This document shows positions 13,263 through 18,912 of a stretch of DNA of 48,810 nucleotides, in pieces; the stretch's first letter is position 1; each line of letters begins with the position of its first letter. The DNA comes from a virus. The notes beneath the pieces are model-generated. The model was not told the origin of the DNA, made no database searches, and was given only the letters and a program-made list of their open reading frames with translations. The translations under genes and the position numbers were made by a program. Where the stretch lies: positions 1 to 48,810 of the IMG/VR virus record IMGVR_UViG_3300009154_000082; one strand, given 5' to 3'.

Positions 13263-13502
13263 TTATATATTAAAATCTTTCAAAACTTCTTTGCCACGCT
13301 TACCATACGCACGATTAACAGTAAGAATTTCAACTGCAAGTTCTAAACTAATCCACTGTTCTTTAAGAGCAGTAACAACCTCGTTTTGAAGCGTCCAAGC
13401 CTTATCCTTAGCAGAAACCTTCCCCATACCACCACGAATAACGTGCTTGATGCTTGAAGGCAACTTTTCGAAATCTGCACCAGTTTTAACTTCAGTGAGC
13501 AT
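13263..13502 (-). CDS. Unknown protein, 79 residues
   Basis: Starts MLTEVKTGADFEKLPSSIKH and contains VIRGGMGKVSAKDKAW and VNRAYGKRGKEVLKDF. An earlier Met in the same frame lies upstream of the promoter -10, so the ATG at 13500-13502 with AAGGAA is the start. Mostly helical and basic; no family recognised. Confidence 0.65.
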   Translation of the reverse strand: MLTEVKTGADFEKLPSSIKHVIRGGMGKVSAKDKAWTLQNEVVTALKEQWISLELAVEILTVNRAYGKRGKEVLKDFNI

Positions 13503-13526
13503 GTTGTCTGTTCCTTTGTTGAAGCC

Positions 13527-13555
13527 TTTATAAGTGATTCGCATCACTATGTCAA
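13527..13555 (-). promoter_or_regulatory. Sigma70-type promoter with GCGAATCAC spacer
   Basis: TTGACA (13550-13555), 17 nt, TATAAA (13527-13532). The spacer contains GTGATgcgAATCAC, a dyad including the shared element. Confidence 0.75.
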
Positions 13556-13624
13556 CAACATTTTGTTGAGGGTTGCACCAGTATTACACACAGCCCACCC
13601 ACAATGCTCTTTGATAAATGCAAA

Positions 13625-14074
13625 TTATTTAATATGATTTGATCGTACTAAATGATCCGCACAATGCGTAGCAGCCCAACTATTTGGCTTTGGAATTGCG
13701 TCAATACCAAGTGAACCCTTAACATAACCCAAGGCTTCCTTGATTGCAACAGAAGATTTATGCTTTGGATTCGGATTAACGTCAATATGGACTTCCAAGT
13801 GACGATCACCGATTATATCAATAATCTGTGTTGCTACTTCAATAGCATATCCAACTTCTGTTAGCAAGCGTTGCTTTAAGTTTCCATAATCAGGCAAATC
13901 AACACTGTTATGGAATATCTTACAGCCATGCTTAGAATCCATGTGAAGAACAATCACAGTCGAATACTTCGCAAACCACTTACCGTTTTTCTTGTAACGG
14001 ATGCTGTCAGCACCGATGTAAATTGAGGAATTTTGACTTGATGCCAATATTGCCTCCTTTGCTTCTTCAATCAT
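13625..14074 (-). CDS. RNase H-like protein of the DUF458/YkuK family
   Basis: 149 residues: IYIGADSIRYKKNGKW (first acidic strand), KYSTVIVLHMDSKHGCKIF, RLLTEVGYAIEVA, LEVHIDVNPNPKHKSSVA (second acidic strand) and SWAATHCADHLVRS. The D/E/D pattern and HIDVNPNPKHKSS are typical of YkuK-type proteins, a ribonuclease-H-like group without firm substrate. Typical family length is about 150-170. It follows tRNA-Trp-like on the same strand. Confidence 0.8.
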   Translation of the reverse strand: MIEEAKEAILASSQNSSIYIGADSIRYKKNGKWFAKYSTVIVLHMDSKHGCKIFHNSVDLPDYGNLKQRLLTEVGYAIEVATQIIDIIGDRHLEVHIDVNPNPKHKSSVAIKEALGYVKGSLGIDAIPKPNSWAATHCADHLVRSNHIK

Positions 14075-14093
14075 AAATCACCTATTGTTAGAA

Positions 14094-14167
14094 TGGCGAA
14101 GGTGCACGGTACCGCCCCGTGTTCTTCAGTTTTGGAGACTGATGCATCACTTTAATGCTTCACCGAC
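14094..14167 (-). tRNA. tRNA-Trp-like (CCA) with abnormal D- and T-loops
   Basis: Perfect anticodon stem TCAGT/ACTGA with loop CTCCAAA, T-stem CACGG/CCGTG, G73 and encoded CCA (Trp identity elements). Its T-loop is GGCGGTA, the D-loop TAAAGTG lacks GG, and the acceptor GTCGGTG/CACCTTC has two mismatches. It sits 2 nt after tRNA-His and would be cut from the same precursor. Confidence 0.55.
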
Positions 14168-14169
14168 AA

Positions 14170-14245
14170 TGGGGTGGAAGATGGGGATCGAACCCACGAC
14201 ATGAGGCACCACAAGCCTCCGTTCTACCACTGAACTACAACCACC
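14170..14245 (-). tRNA. tRNA-His (GUG)
   Basis: Includes the extra G at -1 opposite C73, anticodon stem GAGGC/GCCTC with loop TTGTGGT, T-loop TTCGATC, encoded CCA. Acceptor pairs 5-68 and 6-67 are both T-T. Confidence 0.85.
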
Positions 14246-14276
14246 ATATACCTTTAAGAAGGTATAAAAACTTAAA

Positions 14277-14353
14277 TGGTCTACCATGAGAGATTTGAAC
14301 TCCCGATCTTCTGCACCCAAAGCAGACGGATTACCAGACTTTCCTAATGGTAG
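14277..14353 (-). tRNA. tRNA-Pro (UGG)
   Basis: Acceptor CTACCAT/ATGGTAG, anticodon loop TTTGGGT, T-loop TTCAAAT, A73, encoded CCA. Confidence 0.9.
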
Positions 14354-14426
14354 ATAGGGAATTTTTTGGATAGAAACCAATTCCCCGTAAAATATTACGT
14401 TGCTAACAATTTCAAAGAGCAATAAA

Positions 14427-14499
14427 TGGTTGCGGGAGGGAGAATCGAACTCCACCGAAAGGATATGAACCTAACATGCTACCATTACAATATCCCGCT
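14427..14499 (-). tRNA. tRNA-Met or tRNA-Ile2 (CAU)
   Basis: Anticodon loop TTCATAT, T-loop TTCGATT, encoded CCA, acceptor AGCGGGA/TCCCGCA with an A-A first pair. The lower anticodon stem has two T-T pairs below A-T and two G-C. It lacks the three G-C pairs of an initiator, so elongator Met or lysidine-type Ile2. Confidence 0.75.
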
Positions 14500-14531
14500 A
14501 CAATCTATTTTGTCGAAGCCAACATTCAATT

Positions 14532-14560
14532 ACAGTACATCCGTGCATATTGAATGTCAA
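14532..14560 (-). promoter_or_regulatory. Promoter for the Met-Pro-His-Trp tRNA group
   Basis: TTGACA (14555-14560), 17 nt, TACTGT (14532-14537), between tRNA-Thr and tRNA-Met. Confidence 0.6.
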
Positions 14561-14569
14561 CTCCTAACT

Positions 14570-14645
14570 TGGTGCCGCCAATAGGAATCGAACCCACGAC
14601 ATCCAGTTTACAAAACTGGCGCTCTACCAACTGAGCTATAGCGGC
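14570..14645 (-). tRNA. tRNA-Thr (UGU)
   Basis: Acceptor GCCGCTA/TGGCGGC, anticodon stem CCAGT/ACTGG with loop TTTGTAA, T-loop TTCGATT, A73, encoded CCA. Confidence 0.93.
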
Positions 14646-14657
14646 GCTATGGGTTGT

Positions 14658-14685
14658 ATTATATGTTTTGTTTCATCAGTGTCAA
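14658..14685 (-). promoter_or_regulatory. Sigma70-type promoter for tRNA-Thr
   Basis: TTGACA (14680-14685), 16-nt spacer, TATAAT (14658-14663). Confidence 0.7.
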
Positions 14686-14696
14686 CCCACTATCAT

Positions 14697-14728
14697 AAAA
14701 AAAGCTCCGGTTTTGTGGACCGAAGCTT
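14697..14728 (-). terminator. Intrinsic terminator
   Basis: AAGCTTCGGT (14728-14719) pairs with ACCGGAGCTT (14711-14702), 7-nt loop, followed by T7 on the minus strand. It ends the 35-residue peptide gene unit. Confidence 0.85.
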
Positions 14729-14755
14729 GACAAATATACTTATGTCTTACTTCAG

Positions 14756-14863
14756 TTACATCTCATCTGTCCACTCACCATTATTGACAGACGCAGAGCG
14801 GCCATGTTCAAATGAACTGGCTGGCTTCATATCTTTCATAATGGGTTGATAGGTGAGTTGCAC
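14756..14863 (-). CDS. Very small protein gene, 35 residues, with its own signals
   Basis: GTG start with AAGGA 6 nt ahead; peptide begins VQLTYQPIMKDMKPASSFEH and ends NGEWTDEM. An internal ATG at codon 9 could also serve. An exact TATAAATA late box (14895-14902) and a TTGACA/TATTTT pair lie upstream, and a terminator follows at once. Such a complete set of signals around a 35-codon frame argues for a real gene. Family not recognised. Confidence 0.6.
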   Translation of the reverse strand: MQLTYQPIMKDMKPASSFEHGRSASVNNGEWTDEM

Positions 14864-14894
14864 GATTTTTCCTTAATTTATTTTTCTTACTATT

Positions 14895-14902
14895 TATTTA
14901 TA
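14895..14902 (-). promoter_or_regulatory. T4-type late promoter
   Basis: Exact TATAAATA on the minus strand, 32 nt upstream of the 35-residue peptide gene. A TTGACA (14938-14943) with TATTTT 17 nt away (14915-14920) precedes it. Confidence 0.6.
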
Positions 14903-14953
14903 CAAGTTGTAAAAAAAATATTAGAAAAAAATGCATTTGTCAACAATTTTTTA

Positions 14954-14961
14954 CATAAATA
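14954..14961 (+). promoter_or_regulatory. Late-type promoter for the holin-like gene pair, one mismatch
   Basis: CATAAATA on the + strand, only 5 nt from the ATG at 14967. The RNA would be almost leaderless, or the start lies further in. Confidence 0.4.
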
Positions 14962-14966
14962 TATAC

Positions 14967-15254
14967 ATGGGATACGATGTTTTATTCAAACTCATTGGAG
15001 ATGTAGGCTTCCCCATCGCAGCAGCGTTATTGGGTGGTGTTTTTGTGTACTTTGTTATTAACTACATCCTAGAAAGCGTCCTCAAAGCTATCAAAGGAAT
15101 GCAGGGTATTATTATGGGTCTCGATAATCGAGTCAAGACAATGAACCATGATATTATCCGTGTTGATGCCGTAGTAAGTTCTGCATTAGGTCTTAAGCCT
15201 GATCTTGACAGAATTGCACGAGCAGACGGGAAGAACGATGCTAGGAGAGACTAA
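14967..15254 (+). CDS. Holin-like small membrane protein, copy 1
   Basis: 95 residues from the ATG at 14967. One membrane helix (GFPIAAALLGGVFVYFVINY, ~12-31) followed by a long amphipathic/coiled segment (VLKAIKGMQGIIMGLDNRVK) and a charged tail. The layout (short N-terminus, one helix, coiled-coil) resembles BhlA/UviB-type phage proteins. Its neighbour is a paralogue: both have GFPI[AV]AA, then Y[FV]V, then a D-N/D-[ID][IL]-R motif. The stop overlaps the next start (TAATG). No Shine-Dalgarno sequence is visible. Confidence 0.6.
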   Translation: MGYDVLFKLIGDVGFPIAAALLGGVFVYFVINYILESVLKAIKGMQGIIMGLDNRVKTMNHDIIRVDAVVSSALGLKPDLDRIARADGKNDARRD

Positions 15255-15517
15255 TGTCACCCGATCTAATTGCTCAATTTGTGAAGCAATATGGATTCCC
15301 AATTGTTGCCGCAGTCGGCATGGGATATTTCGTATTCTTCATCTATAAGTTTGTCACTGATAAACTAATGCCACTTATTGGCGAAACCAATATCATTCTA
15401 ATCGCATTGATTGATCGTATCCGTATGTTGGATAATGACCTAATCCGATTAAACCAGAAGGTGAATGTTGTACTACAGATAAAGGAAGACCATAGTGATT
15501 TTAAGCATAAAGATTGA
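15254..15517 (+). CDS. Holin-like small membrane protein, copy 2
   Basis: 87 residues. QYGFPIVAAVGMGYFVFFIYKFVT is the single membrane helix (~12-33); then IALIDRIRMLDNDLIRLNQK, an amphipathic helix parallel to copy 1 (VKTMNHDIIRVDA). Tandem duplicates of this kind may form a two-component holin/antiholin pair; that is inference. It overlaps copy 1 by 1 nt and the following 43-residue frame by 23 nt. Confidence 0.65.
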   Translation: MSPDLIAQFVKQYGFPIVAAVGMGYFVFFIYKFVTDKLMPLIGETNIILIALIDRIRMLDNDLIRLNQKVNVVLQIKEDHSDFKHKD

Positions 15518-15626
15518 AATTATTAAAGTCTTCAAACTTGAATTGGAATTTTCTTCTGATAAAAAGAAAAAGGAAGAAGATATTACTAAAAAGGTTCCTG
15601 ATAGCAAGCCTACTATTTCTAAGTAG
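15495..15626 (+). CDS. Small lysine/glutamate-rich protein, 43 residues
   Basis: GTG start with AAAGGA 8 nt ahead, inside the end of the previous gene in another frame. Sequence VILSIKIEIIKVFKLELEFS, then DKKKKEEDITKKVPDSKPTI. A hydrophobic strand/helix followed by a charged tail; the position suggests it belongs to the holin-like unit. Confidence 0.55.
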   Translation: MILSIKIEIIKVFKLELEFSSDKKKKEEDITKKVPDSKPTISK

Positions 15627-15729
15627 TCCAGCCCTTGCTGATCCAATGACACATCAATTTAAAAATCATACCTCTAGTGGTTATAGAGCAACTAACTACA
15701 ATCGTAATACTCACCATCTTCTGTTATAA
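15514..15729 (+). pseudogene. Possible remnant of a secreted CsgF-like protein
   Basis: In this frame a clear signal peptide (LLKRFLIASLLFLSSPALA, cut before DP) is followed by MTHQFKNHTSSGYRATNYNR and then a stop. MTxQF[KR]N is how mature CsgF begins, but CsgF goes on for ~110 residues and this stops at about 27. The only start is TTG at 15514, overlapping another frame. Either a short secreted peptide or a truncated relic; the CsgF link rests on very few residues. Confidence 0.3.
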
Positions 15730-15898
15730 TAACTAAACTTTTTAATGATTGTTTACCACATACACAACTAGCTAATCTTAATGCTTCTCTTTCATTCTTT
15801 GTCTTGAATGTTAAGAAGAATAACTCTTCATAATCTTCTTCATCAAACTTACATGGTATAGCATATAGTGCATTTTTCTTCTTGTTGTCTTGTTCCAT
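15692..15898 (-). CDS. Unknown small protein, 68 residues
   Basis: MEQDNKKKNALYAIPCKFDE, LFFLTFKTKNEREALRLASC, VIITEDGEYYDCS. Mixed alpha/beta, three Cys, no membrane segment. Converges with the + strand frame above. Driven by a consensus promoter (15951-15979). The ending -YDCS recurs in another early protein of this window (20897-21118). Confidence 0.65.
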   Translation of the reverse strand: MEQDNKKKNALYAIPCKFDEEDYEELFFLTFKTKNEREALRLASCVCGKQSLKSLVIITEDGEYYDCS

Positions 15899-15950
15899 GT
15901 AAGTCTCTTTATATAAAGTGTTTATAGTAATATTTCATGCCGACATACGG

Positions 15951-15979
15951 ATTATAACAAGTAATTCGCACCATGTCAA
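15951..15979 (-). promoter_or_regulatory. Consensus sigma70 promoter
   Basis: TTGACA (15974-15979), exactly 17 nt, TATAAT (15951-15956); spacer contains GTGCGAATTAC, a variant of the shared element. Confidence 0.8.
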
Positions 15980-15981
15980 GC

Positions 15982-16018
15982 AAAAAAATGGGGATAACAC
16001 TAAAAAAATGTTATCCCC
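15982..16018 (-). terminator. Intrinsic terminator
   Basis: GGGGATAACA (16018-16009) pairs with TGTTATCCCC (15999-15990) around a 9-nt loop, followed by T7 on the minus strand. It ends the unit of tagged late genes upstream. Confidence 0.88.
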
Positions 16019-16055
16019 ACCAGTTTTTATGTTTTACTTTTATTATTATATAACA

Positions 16056-16646
16056 TTACCAATCATTATACTTTCTAGCAGCAGCCCTACGAACATCTAG
16101 ACTAGGATCACTAAGTCCTTTAAGAACATGCTCTCCTTTTGCTTTTGGATGATTTATAGCAGCTATGCGAACACGAGGGTCTTTATCACGTGCTACAAAA
16201 TCGACCATTTTTTCTGTTGCTTTTGGATAATTTAAGGCAGCTATGCGAACACTATGGTCTTTATCATACAATCCCTTAATAATATGCTGTCCTGTTGCTT
16301 TTGGATGACTTACAGCAGCCCTACGAACATCTGGACTAGGATCATTAAACGCCTTAGTTATATTTTCTGGTGTTGCATTTGGATGTTGTATAGCAGTCAT
16401 ACGAATATGATGATCCTCATCATCTAATGCCTTAGCAACATGCTCTCCTCTTGCTTTTGGATTTCCTATAGCAGCCCTACGAACATGCACAGATTCATCA
16501 TCTAATCCTTTAGTGATTATTGATGGTACTACTTTCGAATGTTGTACAGTAGCAATACGAACCTCTGCTTTAGGATCATCAATTCCTTTCCTAATATGCA
16601 TAGGAACTACTTCAAGCATCAGCATATAATCGGTAAAAGATAGCAT
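16056..16646 (-). CDS. HEAT-type repeat protein with a capsid-targeting-like N-terminus
   Basis: 196 residues. After MLSFTDYMLMLE come seven 26-residue repeats (the last partial) with consensus [LI]-D-D-x4-VR-x-A-A-x-x-x-PKAT-x-x-x-[VI]-x-KG: for example LDDESVHVRRAAIGNPKARG and FNDPSPDVRRAAVSHPKATG. This is a two-helix leucine-rich-variant/HEAT-like solenoid, a protein-binding scaffold. AAGGA precedes the ATG. It follows the GP88-like gene by 8 nt and shares its late promoter; a terminator follows. Confidence 0.75.
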   Translation of the reverse strand: MLSFTDYMLMLEVVPMHIRKGIDDPKAEVRIATVQHSKVVPSIITKGLDDESVHVRRAAIGNPKARGEHVAKALDDEDHHIRMTAIQHPNATPENITKAFNDPSPDVRRAAVSHPKATGQHIIKGLYDKDHSVRIAALNYPKATEKMVDFVARDKDPRVRIAAINHPKAKGEHVLKGLSDPSLDVRRAAARKYNDW

Positions 16647-16654
16647 ATTAATCC

Positions 16655-17899
16655 TTACTTATTAATGCGAATGATACCATCTTTATCAACTGGATTGGCA
16701 AATTTGCCAGCTTCTTCATTCTTGATGCCCTTAAGCTGTAGACCTGATACAACACCATGTCCCTTTTTGCCTTCAGTTCTACCAATTGTTTCGTGACGAT
16801 CAAATGTATTATCGTCCTTGTCGCCATTAACAATTGGATAACGAATGCCTGTTTTAACATCTTCAACGTGTGTTGGAGCAGGAATTTTCTTACCGCGATG
16901 ATAAACCATAGCAACCACGTGGCCTTTCTTCAAAGTATCTACAGCAGCCTTATCGTTTGATTCAGCATGATCTGTACCAGTATGTGAAAGAGTAAGATGA
17001 TAATTGCTTGGCAATTTAGGATGACCTACACGATTAGCAAGCTTAGTGTAGTCATAGAATTGTGCCTGTGGATGGCGCTCAAAGAGTTGTGGGGCATGTT
17101 TTTCCCATGAGATATCTGATGTTACGTTTAGACGTACACCAGGCTTCATGCCTTTCTTAATGGCATTTTTAACATGATTTCCGATTTCGTTATCTAGGAT
17201 ACGTGCAGCATGTTCAGGATGTTTAGCAATGAAGTGTGTTCTAATGACCTTGCTTGATAGAGCCGCATCAGGATACTGGCGATTACCACCAGCAGTTAGA
17301 CCAAGGCAACCTCTTTTACATTCACTAGATGCCTTTGGGCATGAATCAAAGCCGTTTAAACCTGAAGTTGTGTGTGGTGCTAATGTTAGCCCCTTTGTTA
17401 AAACACCTTCACCAGAGGACTTTTCTGTCTTCATGTTTTCACCTAGAAGAGGAAACTTTCCTTTAAATCCACGTGACTTGGCAAATTCAGTTAAAACCTT
17501 ATGTGATTCTTTTAGCTTTGCTCTGGATTCAGCAGGAGTTTCATTTGCCATTGATCTAAATGTTGATTGAAATCCTTGACCAATGCGCTTATGAACGTTT
17601 CCCGCTGGAATATCTCTACGTGCTTGGTCAATCATTCCACGTGTTTTTGGGAGGTTCATTGATGGGTGGGCAGCTTCATCAGGATTGAACTTTGGCTGTC
17701 TTACATCCATAACATCTTTTTTACGTTCTTCTTCTTCAATTTGATCATAATACTCAGCAGCCTCATTTAGAATCTGAGTAGGATCAGAAGGACCACTAAG
17801 ATGAAAAAGGAAGTTGTGAAGATTTTCTGGCACACCAGGGAGTGTTGTAAGTGATGTACTTCCAGTTGCTTCAGTAATAAAAGATTTAAAGTTCAACAT
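16655..17899 (-). CDS. GP88-like protein with a capsid-targeting-like N-terminus
   Basis: 414 residues. It starts MLNFKSFITE|ATGS, where ITE|A matches the T4 prohead-protease cut rule ([LI]-x-E|A). The middle has GLTLAPHTTSGLNGFDSCPKASSECKRGCLG (Cys cluster) and then RLNVTSDISWE and FYDYTKLANR, the features of the uncharacterised phage GP88 domain. The Cys set may bind metal. An exact TATAAATA promoter lies upstream and AAAGGA precedes the ATG. Function unknown; packaging is inference. Confidence 0.65.
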   Translation of the reverse strand: MLNFKSFITEATGSTSLTTLPGVPENLHNFLFHLSGPSDPTQILNEAAEYYDQIEEEERKKDVMDVRQPKFNPDEAAHPSMNLPKTRGMIDQARRDIPAGNVHKRIGQGFQSTFRSMANETPAESRAKLKESHKVLTEFAKSRGFKGKFPLLGENMKTEKSSGEGVLTKGLTLAPHTTSGLNGFDSCPKASSECKRGCLGLTAGGNRQYPDAALSSKVIRTHFIAKHPEHAARILDNEIGNHVKNAIKKGMKPGVRLNVTSDISWEKHAPQLFERHPQAQFYDYTKLANRVGHPKLPSNYHLTLSHTGTDHAESNDKAAVDTLKKGHVVAMVYHRGKKIPAPTHVEDVKTGIRYPIVNGDKDDNTFDRHETIGRTEGKKGHGVVSGLQLKGIKNEEAGKFANPVDKDGIIRINK

Positions 17900-17937
17900 T
17901 TATATTATTTCCTTTAATTGCGGTCTATATCCAGATA

Positions 17938-17945
17938 TATTTATA
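17938..17945 (-). promoter_or_regulatory. T4-type late promoter
   Basis: Exact TATAAATA on the minus strand, 39 nt upstream of the GP88-like gene. Confidence 0.65.
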
Positions 17946-17957
17946 ATACCTAAATTC

Positions 17958-18824
17958 TTACCATCCATTTCTATTTCTATGGGCATCTTGGTATGCGGAT
18001 TGTACATGAGTATCAAAGCCATGGTCACGTGCAACAATATGTTCTGATCCATCTACAGGATGCTTCCATACACCAAGGTTTTTTTGTTGCCTATAATCTG
18101 TTGGTGAATTGCCAGTATTGCCATGATAATCAATAAACTTTTGAACAAGAGGATGTTGCTCTATTTTATCCATATGTGCCTCTTTTTGAGGAGAGCCTTC
18201 CCAATATTTACCATTATTACGGTTGTGAAAACGAAGAAGTGTGTCTACAAAATCCTTATGAGTTATACCTTTTGGATGATCTTTTGTTTTTGTAAGACGT
18301 TTCCAATCATTAGCCTTAATATCACGAGCATGTCCAATCTTAGTCCATTCATGATTAATTTTATCATGATCTATTAGTGGTGGAAAAATACCACGATCAG
18401 TGTTTGTTTCAAAATGACCATTACCAGTATGTGTTAGGGTACGATATGTATTATTTACCCAATGATCACCATTCTCAGCATGATTTTGGAGAGCACCAAG
18501 TGAAAGACCATATTCTTTTTTATCATGATGCTTATCCAATACAGATTTGATGGCAACTTTTGTGCCAACTTTCATAGGGACAATCTTCTTGTCTACAATA
18601 ATATTCTCAGGCTCTGCATGTTGCATATAGGCACGAGAAGACCCTTTAGGCATATTACCTTCAATGCCCGTCTTTTCGCCACGTGAAGTTAAGTCTTTAA
18701 TTTTATCGGCAATTTCTTTTTGCTTAGATTTTCTACCAACTTTGTTTTGAACTAAATCTTGAAGTTCTGGGTGTAAATTTTCAACAATAACATTGTCTAT
18801 AAATTGTTTGAAATTGGTCAGCAT
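17958..18824 (-). CDS. Unknown protein with a capsid-targeting-like N-terminus, 288 residues
   Basis: The start is the ATG at 18822-18824 (GGAG 7 nt upstream), not the longer open frame, which would run across a terminator. It begins MLTNFKQFIDNVIVE, a longer form of the tag. The rest is basic and His-rich, with NTYRTLTHTGNGHFETN, IGHARDIKANDW and GVWKHPVDGSEHIVARDHGF near the C-terminus. I recognise no domain. A GATAAATA late box lies 24 nt upstream. Confidence 0.65.
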   Translation of the reverse strand: MLTNFKQFIDNVIVENLHPELQDLVQNKVGRKSKQKEIADKIKDLTSRGEKTGIEGNMPKGSSRAYMQHAEPENIIVDKKIVPMKVGTKVAIKSVLDKHHDKKEYGLSLGALQNHAENGDHWVNNTYRTLTHTGNGHFETNTDRGIFPPLIDHDKINHEWTKIGHARDIKANDWKRLTKTKDHPKGITHKDFVDTLLRFHNRNNGKYWEGSPQKEAHMDKIEQHPLVQKFIDYHGNTGNSPTDYRQQKNLGVWKHPVDGSEHIVARDHGFDTHVQSAYQDAHRNRNGW

Positions 18825-18847
18825 GAAGTTCTCCATTAAGTTTGTAT

Positions 18848-18855
18848 TATTTATC
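18848..18855 (-). promoter_or_regulatory. T4-type late promoter, one mismatch
   Basis: GATAAATA on the minus strand, between the terminator at 18861-18892 and the tagged gene at 18824. Confidence 0.5.
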
Positions 18856-18860
18856 AAAAT

Positions 18861-18892
18861 AAAAAAAAGGGAGGATTGCTCCCCCCTTTTTT
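18861..18892 (-). terminator. Intrinsic terminator after the SPFH gene
   Basis: On the minus strand GGGGGGAG-CAATC-CTCCC followed by T8; it separates the early-type genes upstream from the tagged late gene. Confidence 0.8.
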
Positions 18893-18912
18893 CTGTGCTA
18901 TGATATAAGTTT

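Noticed and set aside
13503-13547. Upstream Met for the gene ending at 13263
   Set aside because: It would place the start on or upstream of the promoter -10; the ATG at 13502 has a ribosome binding site.
16056-16646. CRISPR-like or tandem DNA repeat
   Set aside because: The 78-bp periodicity is explained by 26-residue protein repeats in frame; units differ in sequence and there are no spacers.
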